From Flagellimonas okinawensis (GTDB taxonomy: Bacteria > Bacteroidota > Bacteroidia > Flavobacteriales > Flavobacteriaceae), in assembly GCF_029194005.1 (NCBI RefSeq), contig NZ_JARFVA010000004.1, forward strand, positions 124,001 to 188,000: DNA of 64,000 nucleotides. The letters run 5' to 3'. This document shows positions 1 to 8,736 of the stretch, piece by piece. Within the stretch, counting starts at the first letter, position 1. The number at the start of each line of letters is the position of its first letter. Position numbers and translations under genes: made by a program. The notes under the pieces were generated by a model. It saw only the letters and a program-made list of their open reading frames with translations, was not told where the DNA came from and ran no database searches.

Positions 1-1464
1 TGTTGGCACACCAGAAATGTGGACATCCGCTTTTAAAGGTGGCGTAACGTAGAGCAAACGATTTTCAGAGACGTCTTCTTTGGCTAAGTCCGCCCCTGGA
101 AAATTGTAATTGTCTATCAAGGTTTCCGTTCCCTGTTTTTTGGGCTTGACGGAGCTTAATTGTCCTTTCGAAGGCGCACCTTGATTTAGATATAGGGTTA
201 CTTCTTTGGCTTTGGGATTAGGGTAATCCTCATAGGGTGTCGGATTATCCTTCTGTTCATTTTCTCTTACGATCCATGCCCTTGGTTCGTTTTCCACTCC
301 ATTTTCCACCCCATGAAGGTAGCGTGTGAACCATTTGTTCATCATGGAAATCGGTGGTGGGCCACCATGCCCGTTTTGGTGATAATAGATCTGTGCAGGT
401 ATTCCCATTTCCTTGGCTTTTTTGTAAATGCGGTAGCTGTGTTCGGGCATTACATTCCAGTCGTTGAAACCATGGGACATTAAAAGGGCGGCCTTCATAG
501 GTTTCATGTCGTTAAGGTAATCCCTTCCAGCCCAAAAGTCATTGTAATCACCGGTAATCCGGTCTTGACCATTTTTCATTTCCGTATCGCGAACAACTTT
601 ATTGTTTCTTGCTCTTTTTGATTCATCACCGCTGTGTATGAAGTCGTAAAGCACATCAATGTCCTCGCCCAGATAACCCCCAGGTGACCGAACCAATCCG
701 TTCGAACGATAGTAGTGGTAATATGATGTATTGGGGGCAATGGGGATGATTGCTTCCAGACCTTCGACTCCTGTGGTTGCCGCAGCAAGTGGAATGGTCC
801 CGTTATAGGAGGTGCCCGTCATGCCCACTTTTCCCGTGGACCAAAAGGCCTTGACCTCCTCGTTACCGTTGCGTTCCGAATAGGCTTTGGCCCTTCCGTT
901 CAGCCAGTCGATAACTGCTTTCGGAGCCAAGGACTCATTGTCTCCGCCAACGGTGGGGGCTCCATCCGAAAGACCGGTTCCCGGAGAGGAGGAATGGACA
1001 ACGATATAGCCCCTGGGGACCCAGGTCCGAACCTGAGAGTTGGAAATAATAGGGCGTTCTCCCACGCGGGTGACATCTGGATGCTTTCTTGGTTTTCCGG
1101 GCTCGCCGAGTTCGTGTTTCACATCCCAAAATATACCCTTGTCCAGTCCGGCTGTACCTGCGTAATAAGGGCTGGATTCGTAAATAATGGGAAGTTTTAG
1201 TCCTTGGGTATCTGTCTGACCTGGTCTGGTGACATCCACATGCATTCGGTCAGGCTTCCCGTCGCCATCGGAATCAAATTCCGTTTCCACCCAAAGATCA
1301 TGGCGTATCCAGGTCCCGGGGTCGGAAAAGGCTTCTACCACTTGGGCTTCTCCATTTTTGATCACAGGTCCGACTTTATTTGCCATTTGTCCCTGAACGG
1401 CAAGAGTGGTGAACATAAAAATCGCAACCAAGCACCTATAACTTCTGGAATCTCTTAATATCAT
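1..1464 (-). CDS. Xaa-Pro dipeptidyl-peptidase-like (S15/CocE) hydrolase, C-terminus off the window
   Basis: The frame stays open from an ATG at 1464 to the window edge (488 codons), so the C-terminus is missing. The protein starts with a signal peptide (hydrophobic LVAIFMFTTLAVQ), so it should be exported. An alpha/beta-hydrolase fold follows: the nucleophile motif GTSYNG, and further on a GHGGP segment that fits the catalytic His. The region around RGYIVVHSSSPGTG and the peptidase-like spacing fit the S15 X-prolyl dipeptidyl peptidase/CocE family, which cleaves Xaa-Pro dipeptides from peptide N-termini or hydrolyses acyl esters. The exact substrate cannot be read from sequence. It is divergent from dnaG, with 131 bp between them. 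The family call is firm; peptidase versus esterase is inference. Confidence 0.8.
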   Translation of the reverse strand, partial: MILRDSRSYRCLVAIFMFTTLAVQGQMANKVGPVIKNGEAQVVEAFSDPGTWIRHDLWVETEFDSDGDGKPDRMHVDVTRPGQTDTQGLKLPIIYESSPYYAGTAGLDKGIFWDVKHELGEPGKPRKHPDVTRVGERPIISNSQVRTWVPRGYIVVHSSSPGTGLSDGAPTVGGDNESLAPKAVIDWLNGRAKAYSERNGNEEVKAFWSTGKVGMTGTSYNGTIPLAAATTGVEGLEAIIPIAPNTSYYHYYRSNGLVRSPGGYLGEDIDVLYDFIHSGDESKRARNNKVVRDTEMKNGQDRITGDYNDFWAGRDYLNDMKPMKAALLMSHGFNDWNVMPEHSYRIYKKAKEMGIPAQIYYHQNGHGGPPPISMMNKWFTRYLHGVENGVENEPRAWIVRENEQKDNPTPYEDYPNPKAKEVTLYLNQGAPSKGQLSSVKPKKQGTETLIDNYNFPGADLAKEDVSENRLLYVTPPLKADVHISGVPT

Positions 1465-1595
1465 GGAATCATTTTAATTTTTTTATTCTAATCTTAAGTG
1501 TTCCCAAGATACTAAAACTAATAGAGGGATTTGGTTTTTGAATTCATCAAAACATTGTTTTTATTTACCTTTAACAGCTATTTTAACAGAACAAC

Positions 1596-3569
1596 TTGAT
1601 TTCAAAAAACACCATAGACCAAGTATATGAGACTGCCCGATTGGAGGAGGTGATCGGTGATTTTGTGCAATTGAAGAAATCGGGGTCCAATTTTAAAGGT
1701 TTAAGTCCATTTACGGATGAACGTACCCCAAGTTTTATGGTGTCTCCCGTAAAGCAGATCTGGAAAGATTTTAGTAGTGGTAAAGGTGGTAACGTTGTCG
1801 CTTTTTTGATGGAGCACGAACATTTCACTTACCCCGAGGCCATAAAGTATCTGGCCAAAAAATACAATATCGAAGTAGAGGAGACGGAGCAGACCAATGA
1901 ACAGAAGGAGCAGGCCAATGAGCGCGAAAGTATGTACTTGGTTTCCGAATATGCCCAAAAATATTTTACCAAGACACTATGGAACAGTGAGCCGGGCAAG
2001 GCAATTGGACTCACCTATTTTAAGGAGCGCGGGTTTACGGATGAAACGATAAAGCGGTTCGGACTTGGATATAGCTTGGATGAATGGGAAGCTTTTACCC
2101 AAAAGGCACTAGGTGATGGCTATAAGTTGGAATTCCTTGAAAAAACAGGTCTTACCATCGTAAAAGACCAATCGGGAGGTGAGGCCAGGAGGTTTGATAG
2201 GTTCAAGGGAAGGGTGATGTTCCCGATCCATTCCATGAGCGGAAGGGTACTTGGTTTTGGTGGCCGTATTTTAACGAACGACAAAAAGGCGGCCAAATAC
2301 CTGAATTCCCCAGAGAGTGAGATCTATCATAAAAGCAAGGTGCTGTATGGTATTTACTACGCCAAACAGGCCATAGCCAAAGAGGATAACTGTTTTTTGG
2401 TAGAAGGATATACGGATGTCATTCAGATGTTCCAGCGAGGAGTGGAGAATGTGGTTTCCTCGAGCGGTACAGCTTTGACGCCGGAGCAAATCCGACTCAT
2501 TAACAGGCTTACCAAAAACATTACCGTTCTTTTCGATGGTGATGCCGCGGGATTAAGGGCCTCTTTAAGGGGTATAGACCTGATTCTTGAACAGGGAATG
2601 AATGTGAAGGTATGTACTTTTCCCGAAGGTGAGGACCCTGACAGTTTTGCCAAGAACAACACCTATGAAGATTTAGTACAGTACCTACAAGAGAATGCCA
2701 AGGATTTTATCCAATTCAAAACTTCACTTTTAGCGGAGGAGGCGGCAAACGACCCCATAAAACGGGCCGATACTGTTCGTGATATAGTTAACAGTATAAG
2801 CAAGATTCCCGATCGTATCAGACAGGAAATCTATGTACAGGAGTGTGCAAAGATCATGCAGATTTCTGAAGAGGTACTCTATAATACCCTGGCGCAAATA
2901 GATAAAAAGCATCAAACGGATGCTGCAAAAAAGGAAAAGCAGGAGCGAAAGACCTTTGAGGTGGTCAAGAACGATGCTGTAGTGGAAAAGGTCGATGTAC
3001 AGTATGAATTGGAACGAAAGATCATCGAAGTTCTTTTATTGTACGGGAACCAAAAGCAGGAGTTTGAAGATTTGGTGCTAAAGGAAAATGAGGAGGGCGA
3101 ATTGGTGCTGGAACCTGAAGTGGTGGAGGCCAAAGTATATGAAAAAGTATATCTGGATCTTCAAGATGATGAGATAGAACTTTCCAATCAGCAGTTCAAG
3201 ACCATCTACTATAAGTTGATCGAAAGGTTGAATGAGGACGCAGACTTTTCGGTAAGTGCGTTTTTGTCGGAACTCGATCAGGAAACCGTGTCGCAGGTCT
3301 CCTCCATTCTTATGGAAGAAGAGCAATACGTGTTGCATGATTGGGAGCGAAGGGACATTTATCCAAAAGAGAAAAAAATAGGGATTTCACAATTGGTAGG
3401 GGAGACCATCCTGACCTTGAGGTGCAACCTCATTAAAAACCGCATCGAAAAATTAAAGGAAAGGACCGAGGATAGCCAAGAGGACCACACCGAGGTATTG
3501 GAAGAAATTATGAATTACCTGCAGTTGAATAAGTTGTTGAACGCAAAACTGAACCGGGTACTTTCTTAA
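1596..3569 (+). CDS. dnaG: DNA primase DnaG with degenerate zinc-binding domain
   Basis: DnaG makes the RNA primers for replication. It starts at TTG 1596; no ATG lies nearby in frame and the N-terminus (MISKNTIDQVYETARLEEVI) matches the family. The order is an N-terminal zinc-binding-like domain (residues 30-70), the catalytic core with TOPRIM (FLVEGYTDVI, then the acidic LFDGDAAG), and a C-terminal helicase-binding region, 657 residues in all. Oddly, all four zinc ligands are replaced: the family's CPFH is SPFT (S37, T40) and CFGC is DFSS (D58, S61), while the surrounding residues (TPSFMVSP, GKGG) are kept. The catalytic core looks intact. The gene ends in a bidirectional terminator shared with the convergent regulator gene. 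Confidence 0.96.
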   Translation: MISKNTIDQVYETARLEEVIGDFVQLKKSGSNFKGLSPFTDERTPSFMVSPVKQIWKDFSSGKGGNVVAFLMEHEHFTYPEAIKYLAKKYNIEVEETEQTNEQKEQANERESMYLVSEYAQKYFTKTLWNSEPGKAIGLTYFKERGFTDETIKRFGLGYSLDEWEAFTQKALGDGYKLEFLEKTGLTIVKDQSGGEARRFDRFKGRVMFPIHSMSGRVLGFGGRILTNDKKAAKYLNSPESEIYHKSKVLYGIYYAKQAIAKEDNCFLVEGYTDVIQMFQRGVENVVSSSGTALTPEQIRLINRLTKNITVLFDGDAAGLRASLRGIDLILEQGMNVKVCTFPEGEDPDSFAKNNTYEDLVQYLQENAKDFIQFKTSLLAEEAANDPIKRADTVRDIVNSISKIPDRIRQEIYVQECAKIMQISEEVLYNTLAQIDKKHQTDAAKKEKQERKTFEVVKNDAVVEKVDVQYELERKIIEVLLLYGNQKQEFEDLVLKENEEGELVLEPEVVEAKVYEKVYLDLQDDEIELSNQQFKTIYYKLIERLNEDADFSVSAFLSELDQETVSQVSSILMEEEQYVLHDWERRDIYPKEKKIGISQLVGETILTLRCNLIKNRIEKLKERTEDSQEDHTEVLEEIMNYLQLNKLLNAKLNRVLS

Positions 3570-3574
3570 TATAT

Positions 3575-3609
3575 AAAACCCCTTTCAATTTTGATTGAAA
3601 GGGGTTTTT
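3575..3609. terminator. bidirectional terminator between dnaG and the response regulator
   Basis: There is a perfect 15-bp stem, AAAACCCCTTTCAAT (3575-3589) with ATTGAAAGGGGTTTT (3594-3608), and a 4-nt loop. The A-rich and T-rich flanks let it work in both directions. It lies 5 bp after the dnaG stop and about 30 bp after the end of the convergent regulator gene. Confidence 0.9.
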
Positions 3610-3637
3610 ACAATAGTTAGTTTGGTTGGGTAGTTTC

Positions 3638-4267
3638 TTAATAAAGTTCTAAGGCCTTGGCCTGTTGCAACAAGTCCACCAAATTGTCCACGTTCAATTT
3701 TTTCATTAAACGGGCCTTGTATGTACTTACGGTTTTTTCGTTCAGATTCAAACCTTCTGCAACTTCTTTGTTCCTTTTTCCACTGGCCAAAAGTTTCAGT
3801 ACTTCGACCTCTCTGGAAGAAAGCTTTCTAAAGAATCTTCTTGGTTTTTGTGTGCCTTCATCAAAAGCAAGGCGTTGAGCAAGCTCATTGGTAATGAACA
3901 TATTGCCTTCGCTTACTTTTTTGACTGCGGTAACTATGTAATCGAGGTCGGCAGTTTTGGATAGGTATCCAAATGCACCGGCCCGTATGGTGCTCAAGGC
4001 ATAAACGTCTTCGGATTGTCCGCTGTACATCAAGGTTTTGATGTCTGGAAATTCCAATTTCATTTTTCTTAGGGTGGCAATTCCGTTAATTTCAGGAATA
4101 TCCATCTCAAGGATGACGACGTCTGGAGTTACTGTTTTTAAAGTTTTAAAAAGCTCTTCCGTGGTTGATACATCTGCGATGACTTCAATGTCCGAGCTCG
4201 TTTCAAGTACCTGTCTTATACCAAGCCTAACAATAGGATGGTTGTCAGCAATCAATACTTTAATCAT
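3638..4267 (-). CDS. NarL/FixJ-type response regulator with Glu at the phosphorylation site
   Basis: This 209-residue protein has an N-terminal receiver domain (about 1-120) and a C-terminal LuxR-type helix-turn-helix (about 145-209; LSSREVEVLKLLASGKRNKEVAEGL is a typical start). The acidic pocket D8-N9 and the conserved Lys (K104 in YLSKTAD) are present. The residue aligned with the phospho-accepting Asp is E54: in VVILEMDIPE, E54 lies four residues before the conserved Pro, as the Asp does in other receivers. Glu there can mimic phosphorylation, so the protein may be locked active or controlled otherwise. No histidine kinase gene is adjacent. It is monocistronic, and convergent with dnaG. 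Confidence 0.92.
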   Translation of the reverse strand: MIKVLIADNHPIVRLGIRQVLETSSDIEVIADVSTTEELFKTLKTVTPDVVILEMDIPEINGIATLRKMKLEFPDIKTLMYSGQSEDVYALSTIRAGAFGYLSKTADLDYIVTAVKKVSEGNMFITNELAQRLAFDEGTQKPRRFFRKLSSREVEVLKLLASGKRNKEVAEGLNLNEKTVSTYKARLMKKLNVDNLVDLLQQAKALELY

Positions 4268-4426
4268 TATGAAACGGTTTATTTAGTGAATGGTTAGCTG
4301 CTAAATACCTAAAGTATATAGCGAGCAAGATAACAATTTAATCATGTAAAACTGTAACTTTTTTCTTAAAACCATAGTTTTTCTGGGGTTTTTTTCGTCT
4401 TAGTTTGGGTTTTTCCAGACAAACAG

Positions 4427-5215
4427 CTACTTCAGCTCGGTTGGAATCTCACAAATAGGTATGGGAACCATCTTATGTTTGTTGGCAGTATTATACCTTT
4501 TATATATGGTGAATATTTCTTTTTCCCTGCCAGAAAAGTCATCCGCGGTTTTACCTTGATCGTCCATTTCCATAGCCCATTCCAGCTCTGGATAGGACGC
4601 GCCAATTTGATCTTCATCTGTTCTGCTGTCGCCCCAAAGTCCATCGGTGGGTGCGGCGTCCATAATATCTTGGTTAACTCCCAGCACACGGCCAAGTTCG
4701 TAGACCTCGGTTTTCACCAAGTCGGCAATTGGACTCAGGTCCACACCGCCATCCCCATATTTGGTGTAAAAGCCAATACCGAAATCCTCTACCTTGTTTC
4801 CGGTTCCTGCCACTAAATATCCTTTCAGTGCTGCAAAGTAATATAATGTGGTCATCCTAAGCCTGGCCCTGGTGTTGGCAAGGGACATAAAACGTTCTTC
4901 CTCATTGTCCACCTTTGGGAAAGCATCTACCAAACTATCAAAGACCGGTGTAAGGTCCACGGGTTGTCTGGAAACGTTGGGGAAGTTGTCCATAAGCCAA
5001 TCAATATGCCTATCTGCACGAGTTACTTGGTTTTCACCTTGGTGAATGGGCATTTCTAGGCACAAAAGGTCCAATCCCGTTTTGGCGCAGAGTGTGGAGG
5101 TCACAGCAGAATCAATTCCACCGGAAACCCCTATGACAAAACCTTTGCATTTTGCATTTTCGGCGTACTCCTTTAACCATTCTACAATATGGGCGATAAC
5201 CTTTTCTGTTTGCAT
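4427..5215 (-). CDS. nadE: NH3-dependent NAD(+) synthetase
   Basis: NadE catalyses the last step of NAD synthesis, amidating deamido-NAD with ammonia and ATP. The 262-residue length fits the ammonia-dependent short form without a glutaminase domain. The PP-loop ATP motif SGGIDSAV is at about residues 30-37, followed by the typical KVEDFGIGFYTKYGDGGVDLSPIADLVKTEVYEL region split over residues 140-175. It starts at ATG 5215, divergent from gldB with 66 bp between the two starts. nadE next to gldB-gldC is a familiar flavobacterial arrangement. Confidence 0.96.
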   Translation of the reverse strand: MQTEKVIAHIVEWLKEYAENAKCKGFVIGVSGGIDSAVTSTLCAKTGLDLLCLEMPIHQGENQVTRADRHIDWLMDNFPNVSRQPVDLTPVFDSLVDAFPKVDNEEERFMSLANTRARLRMTTLYYFAALKGYLVAGTGNKVEDFGIGFYTKYGDGGVDLSPIADLVKTEVYELGRVLGVNQDIMDAAPTDGLWGDSRTDEDQIGASYPELEWAMEMDDQGKTADDFSGREKEIFTIYKRYNTANKHKMVPIPICEIPTELK

Positions 5216-5281
5216 ATCTTACTATTTAGATTCTATAAATTACCTTTGTGCCCTGTAAATTTAAACCCTGTGCCCTTAAAA

Positions 5282-6271
5282 ATGAAGCGGTTGTTGAAAT
5301 ACTTTGTGATGCCGGTAAAAAGAATCTTTGTAATCGGGATAATTTTACTGGTCTCTTCCTGTGGTGAAACCGATAGGACAGAAGAGGAAATCGACAAAGT
5401 TGCCATCGATTTGAAAATATCCAGGTTCGACCGGGAGTTTGCCAAGACAACTTCAAAAGATATCCCTGGCTTAAAATCCGAATATCCCTACTTGTTTCCC
5501 GAACAGTTTCCGGATAGTGTTTGGATCGCTAAGCTTACCGATACCATCCAAATGGAATTATCGGATGAGGTAGAAAGGACATTTGGTGATTTTGAAGAGG
5601 AGTCCAATGACTTGGAAGCCCTCTTTAAACATATTGAATTTTATTTTCCGGAAACTGGAACCCCTCATGTGGTGACCCTAACATCGGATGTGAGGTACGA
5701 AAATAGAATCATACTTACCGATTCGTTGTTACTTATCGGCTTGGATAATTATTTAGGTGCGGACCATCATTTTTACGAAGGTATGCAACGATATGTGGCG
5801 GCATCTTTGGATAGAAAGTTTCTTACTTCGGATGTGGCAAGTGCCTTTGCCAAAAAAGTATTGCCCTATCCCAGAAATAGGACCCTTCTTTCTAGAATGG
5901 TGTATTATGGAAAGGAACTTTACCTAAAGGATGTGTTGATTCCGTCAGTAACGGATGCACAGAAAATCGGATATTCCGAAGATCAACTTGAATGGGCAAG
6001 GGCCAATGAGGAACAGATGTGGAAGTATTTTGTGGAACGGGAACTCTTATATAGTACCGATACGGGTCTGGATAGAAAGTTTTTGGATCCGGCACCCTTT
6101 TCTAAATTCGGATTGGAGCTGGACAATGAATCACCCCCACGACTGGGCAGATACATGGGATGGCAGATAGTCAGGGCCTTTATGGAGAAAACCGACATGG
6201 ATTTGAAGCAAATGTTGCGTTTGCCCGCTGATGAAATTTTAAAACAATCAAATTACAAACCAAAAAGATAA
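5282..6271 (+). CDS. gldB: gliding motility lipoprotein GldB
   Basis: I chose the ATG at 5282 because it places a short basic stretch (MKRLLKYFVMPVKRI) before a lipoprotein signal ending in LLVSSCG, whose Cys would be lipidated. The upstream extension of the frame would spoil this. The 329-residue protein matches GldB, a lipoprotein needed for gliding and tied to the type IX secretion machinery in Flavobacterium. No catalytic motif is apparent. Its stop codon (6269-6271) abuts the gldC ATG at 6272, so the two are translationally coupled. Family recognition rests on sequence character plus the gldC and nadE neighbours. Confidence 0.9.
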   Translation: MKRLLKYFVMPVKRIFVIGIILLVSSCGETDRTEEEIDKVAIDLKISRFDREFAKTTSKDIPGLKSEYPYLFPEQFPDSVWIAKLTDTIQMELSDEVERTFGDFEEESNDLEALFKHIEFYFPETGTPHVVTLTSDVRYENRIILTDSLLLIGLDNYLGADHHFYEGMQRYVAASLDRKFLTSDVASAFAKKVLPYPRNRTLLSRMVYYGKELYLKDVLIPSVTDAQKIGYSEDQLEWARANEEQMWKYFVERELLYSTDTGLDRKFLDPAPFSKFGLELDNESPPRLGRYMGWQIVRAFMEKTDMDLKQMLRLPADEILKQSNYKPKR

Positions 6272-6607
6272 ATGGCAGTAGAACATACTTCGGAGATAAC
6301 CTTAAAGGTTGGATTGGATGAGAACAGAGTGCCCGAAGAACTAACATGGTCGGCACAAGATGGCGGTATTAATGAAGAGGATGCGAAGGCCATGCTGCTC
6401 TCTGTCTGGGACAGCAAAAACCAAGAATCGCTCAAAATTGACCTTTGGACCAAGGATATGCCAGTGGACGAGATGAAAGTCTTTTTTCATCAGACTTTGG
6501 TGACCATGGCGGATACATTTTTTAAGGCCACCCAGGACGAAAAAATGACGGCCACCATGAAGGATTTCTGCGATTACTTTGCGGAAAAGTTGGAGCTGAA
6601 AAAGTAA
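6272..6607 (+). CDS. gldC: gliding motility protein GldC
   Basis: This is a 111-residue soluble protein with no signal peptide, directly after gldB with zero spacing. It is acidic, with a conserved-looking N-terminus (EITLKVGLDENRVPEELTWSAQDGG) that I recognise as GldC. GldC supports gliding motility in flavobacteria, but its biochemical role is unknown. It ends 4 bp before the stop of a convergent membrane protein gene. Confidence 0.9.
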   Translation: MAVEHTSEITLKVGLDENRVPEELTWSAQDGGINEEDAKAMLLSVWDSKNQESLKIDLWTKDMPVDEMKVFFHQTLVTMADTFFKATQDEKMTATMKDFCDYFAEKLELKK

Positions 6608-6611
6608 ACCG

Positions 6612-7109
6612 CTATTCCAACGGCTCGTTTGTGCGGTTGAATTTTGATTTTTCTTCCCCTCTTAGGTCCAGAACATTTTCAATTTTTTGTTTGGTGGGCT
6701 TCTGAAAGAATAGGTAGAAAATGAGTGATACAGCTATGATCAAATAGGTGAGGTTAGCAGTATTGGCAAAGATTACGATGCAAAAGAGCGCTGCTCCCTC
6801 CAAAAGGGCGTACTTTAAAATGGATGCGGATTGGAATCTGTTGAGCTTGGTCCGTAAATCCATGTCCTTGGGTAGAGAGCCCGTCATTTTTTTAAATATG
6901 AAGTCGCCCAAAAATATACCGGCCAAAGCGACCATGGGTACAATGGCCAAGAACATGTCGTCTGTATCGGTCAATGTCAGTTCCATTTTGGAAGCCCTAA
7001 AATAAAAGAGTGCTCCAAGGACAACTGGAGTTGCCGAGATGCCTATATGTAAAAAGGATATGGTCTTTAGAAATCCTCCAGGAGTGAGTTTGTTGCTGTT
7101 GTTTTGCAT
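6612..7109 (-). CDS. four-span integral membrane protein of unknown function
   Basis: This 165-residue protein has four likely membrane segments: residues about 18-37, 50-67, 95-113 and 115-133. A charged cytoplasmic tail (KIENVLDLRGEEKSKFN) follows. No enzymatic or transport motif is visible and I do not recognise a named family, although unnamed proteins of this shape are common in Flavobacteriaceae. It lies 27 bp after the SH3-like gene on the same strand and may be co-transcribed with it. Confidence 0.75.
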   Translation of the reverse strand: MQNNSNKLTPGGFLKTISFLHIGISATPVVLGALFYFRASKMELTLTDTDDMFLAIVPMVALAGIFLGDFIFKKMTGSLPKDMDLRTKLNRFQSASILKYALLEGAALFCIVIFANTANLTYLIIAVSLIFYLFFQKPTKQKIENVLDLRGEEKSKFNRTNEPLE

Positions 7110-7136
7110 CGTTCGGTTTTGGTGAAGTTTATGTAC

Positions 7137-7799
7137 TTAATCCCCGGCGACCAACATATTGATCATCCATCCATTGTTCCTTTTAATAAGACCCATTCGA
7201 TAACCAATCGGGGAGACCAAATATTTGCCATATACGAATCCGGACAAGCTGTTGTCCACTGTAGTTATGTGGAGCCATTTTGTTTCTTCTGAAATTCTAT
7301 TTTCTTCGATATCGGAAATCTTCACGATCTGATAGCTCAGCTGACCGATTACCTCTGAGTTTTCGGTGGTGGGTTTATCCCTTACATTCACATTGTTCCC
7401 CAAAACATAATAATGTTCAAAGGCATCATATTCCTCTGGCCAGTCGGAAAAAGTAAACGGGAGGGTGTAACTGTTTTCATAGGTTGAAGAAATATGGCCG
7501 GGGCCACCGATCAATAGAATGTTTTCCAAGATTTCCCATAGATTGGTGGAGTCTCCTTCTAAGTTCCATTGCATTTTAAATTCATCAATGCCACCATCAC
7601 CCCCAAAGTTGTTCAATATATGCGGGTCCAAGTGATCAACTATGAATTGTTTGTCCTGTTTGCCGACCGCCAAGGTGAGCTCGGTCAAGAATTTGGAAAG
7701 GGAATAATCCGATATTTCCATTTTGGGAGGAAGGAATTCCCCTTGGGCAGATAGGTTCACTGTTGAAAAACAGATAAGTGTAAATAAAAGGTTCTTCAT
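7137..7799 (-). CDS. exported protein with C-terminal SH3-like domain
   Basis: The 220-residue protein begins with a clear signal peptide (MKNLLFTLICFSTVNLSAQG). The C-terminal third (about 130-215) looks like a bacterial SH3b domain: YYVLGNNVNVRDKPTTENSEVIGQL contains the NVRDKPT...V.G.L signature, and GFVYGKYLVSPIGYRM closes it. SH3b domains usually bind cell-wall or other envelope ligands. The N-terminal half is unrecognised. It is probably periplasmic or surface-exposed. Its start is well placed, and a terminator of the upstream pirin gene lies just beyond it. Confidence 0.8.
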   Translation of the reverse strand: MKNLLFTLICFSTVNLSAQGEFLPPKMEISDYSLSKFLTELTLAVGKQDKQFIVDHLDPHILNNFGGDGGIDEFKMQWNLEGDSTNLWEILENILLIGGPGHISSTYENSYTLPFTFSDWPEEYDAFEHYYVLGNNVNVRDKPTTENSEVIGQLSYQIVKISDIEENRISEETKWLHITTVDNSLSGFVYGKYLVSPIGYRMGLIKRNNGWMINMLVAGD

Positions 7800-7853
7800 T
7801 GATGATCGGTAATTAGAGCTTTCTAAAATTACATAAACCCAACAAATAAAATT

Positions 7854-7881
7854 AAAAAAGCCCTGTTTTCAGGGCTTTTTT
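7854..7881 (-). terminator. terminator downstream of the pirin gene
   Basis: There is a perfect stem, AAAAAAGCCCTG (7854-7865) with CAGGGCTTTTTT (7870-7881), around a TTTT loop. It lies 19 bp beyond the stop of the pirin gene on the minus strand. Confidence 0.88.
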
Positions 7882-7899
7882 AATTAGGGATTCATGGGG

Positions 7900-8628
7900 T
7901 TATTGACCAATATGCTCGAGGCTCATGGGAACCTCCATGAGCAACACCCTGCTTTCGGATACCGATTTTAAGGTAAAGGAATCGGTTTCCCAAACGCCAA
8001 AACCGTCTCTTTTTTCCAATTTTTGCCCATCGATTTCAACCTCTCCCTCAAGGATAAAGGCGTAGACTCCATTTCCTTTCTTTTTTACTTGATAGGAGTC
8101 TGTGGACCCAGCTTCAAATTTTCCCAAATGGAACCAGGCATCTTGATGGACCCAAACACCTTCGTCATCGGGATTAGGGGAAAGTACATGGTAAAAGGCA
8201 TTTTGTTTTTCGATGTCCCGAATCGAAATCTGGTCATATCTAGGGGTTACATTTCTTTTGTTGGGGAATACCCAAATCTGTAAAAACTTGACCTCCTGAT
8301 CCGTGTTTTTGTTGTATTCACTATGTTGGATCCCAGTACCTGCGCTCATCACTTGAACATCACCTTCCTTGATAGTGGCGGTATTGCCCATACTGTCCTT
8401 GTGTTCCAAGTCCCCTTCCAAGGGAATGGATATAATCTCCATGTTGTCATGGGGATGGGTGCCAAATCCCCTCCCTGGTGCAACTTGGTCGTCGTTCAAT
8501 ACTCGCAAAACTCCAAAATGCATGCGTTCAGGGTTATGATAACCGGCAAAACTGAAAGTATGGTGTGAATTTAACCAGCCATGGTTCGCATGGCCGCGGG
8601 TTGCTGCTTTGTGCAATACGGATTTCAT
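7900..8628 (-). CDS. pirin-family bicupin protein
   Basis: This is a 242-residue pirin-like protein with two cupin domains. The N-terminal cupin carries the metal ligands as HPHDNMEI and a later GIQHSEYN, which in pirins bind Fe or another metal. Some family members are quercetin dioxygenases; others are regulators. I chose ATG 8628 (MKSVLHKAATRGHANHGW) rather than the in-frame TTG at 8637, because the family usually starts here. It is followed by its own terminator and is probably monocistronic. Confidence 0.92.
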   Translation of the reverse strand: MKSVLHKAATRGHANHGWLNSHHTFSFAGYHNPERMHFGVLRVLNDDQVAPGRGFGTHPHDNMEIISIPLEGDLEHKDSMGNTATIKEGDVQVMSAGTGIQHSEYNKNTDQEVKFLQIWVFPNKRNVTPRYDQISIRDIEKQNAFYHVLSPNPDDEGVWVHQDAWFHLGKFEAGSTDSYQVKKKGNGVYAFILEGEVEIDGQKLEKRDGFGVWETDSFTLKSVSESRVLLMEVPMSLEHIGQ

Positions 8629-8736
8629 TTTAATCAATCTTTAATTAATACTTGTCTAAGCTATTAAGGTGTTCCAATAGTCGTTAAAACTTATGGAATC
8701 TTACCTGTTGATTGATGCTGGGGATATATAATACGA

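Noticed and set aside
5189..5281. upstream extension of gldB
   Set aside because: It overlaps the nadE start and would place an unlikely segment before a good lipoprotein signal; ATG 5282 is better.
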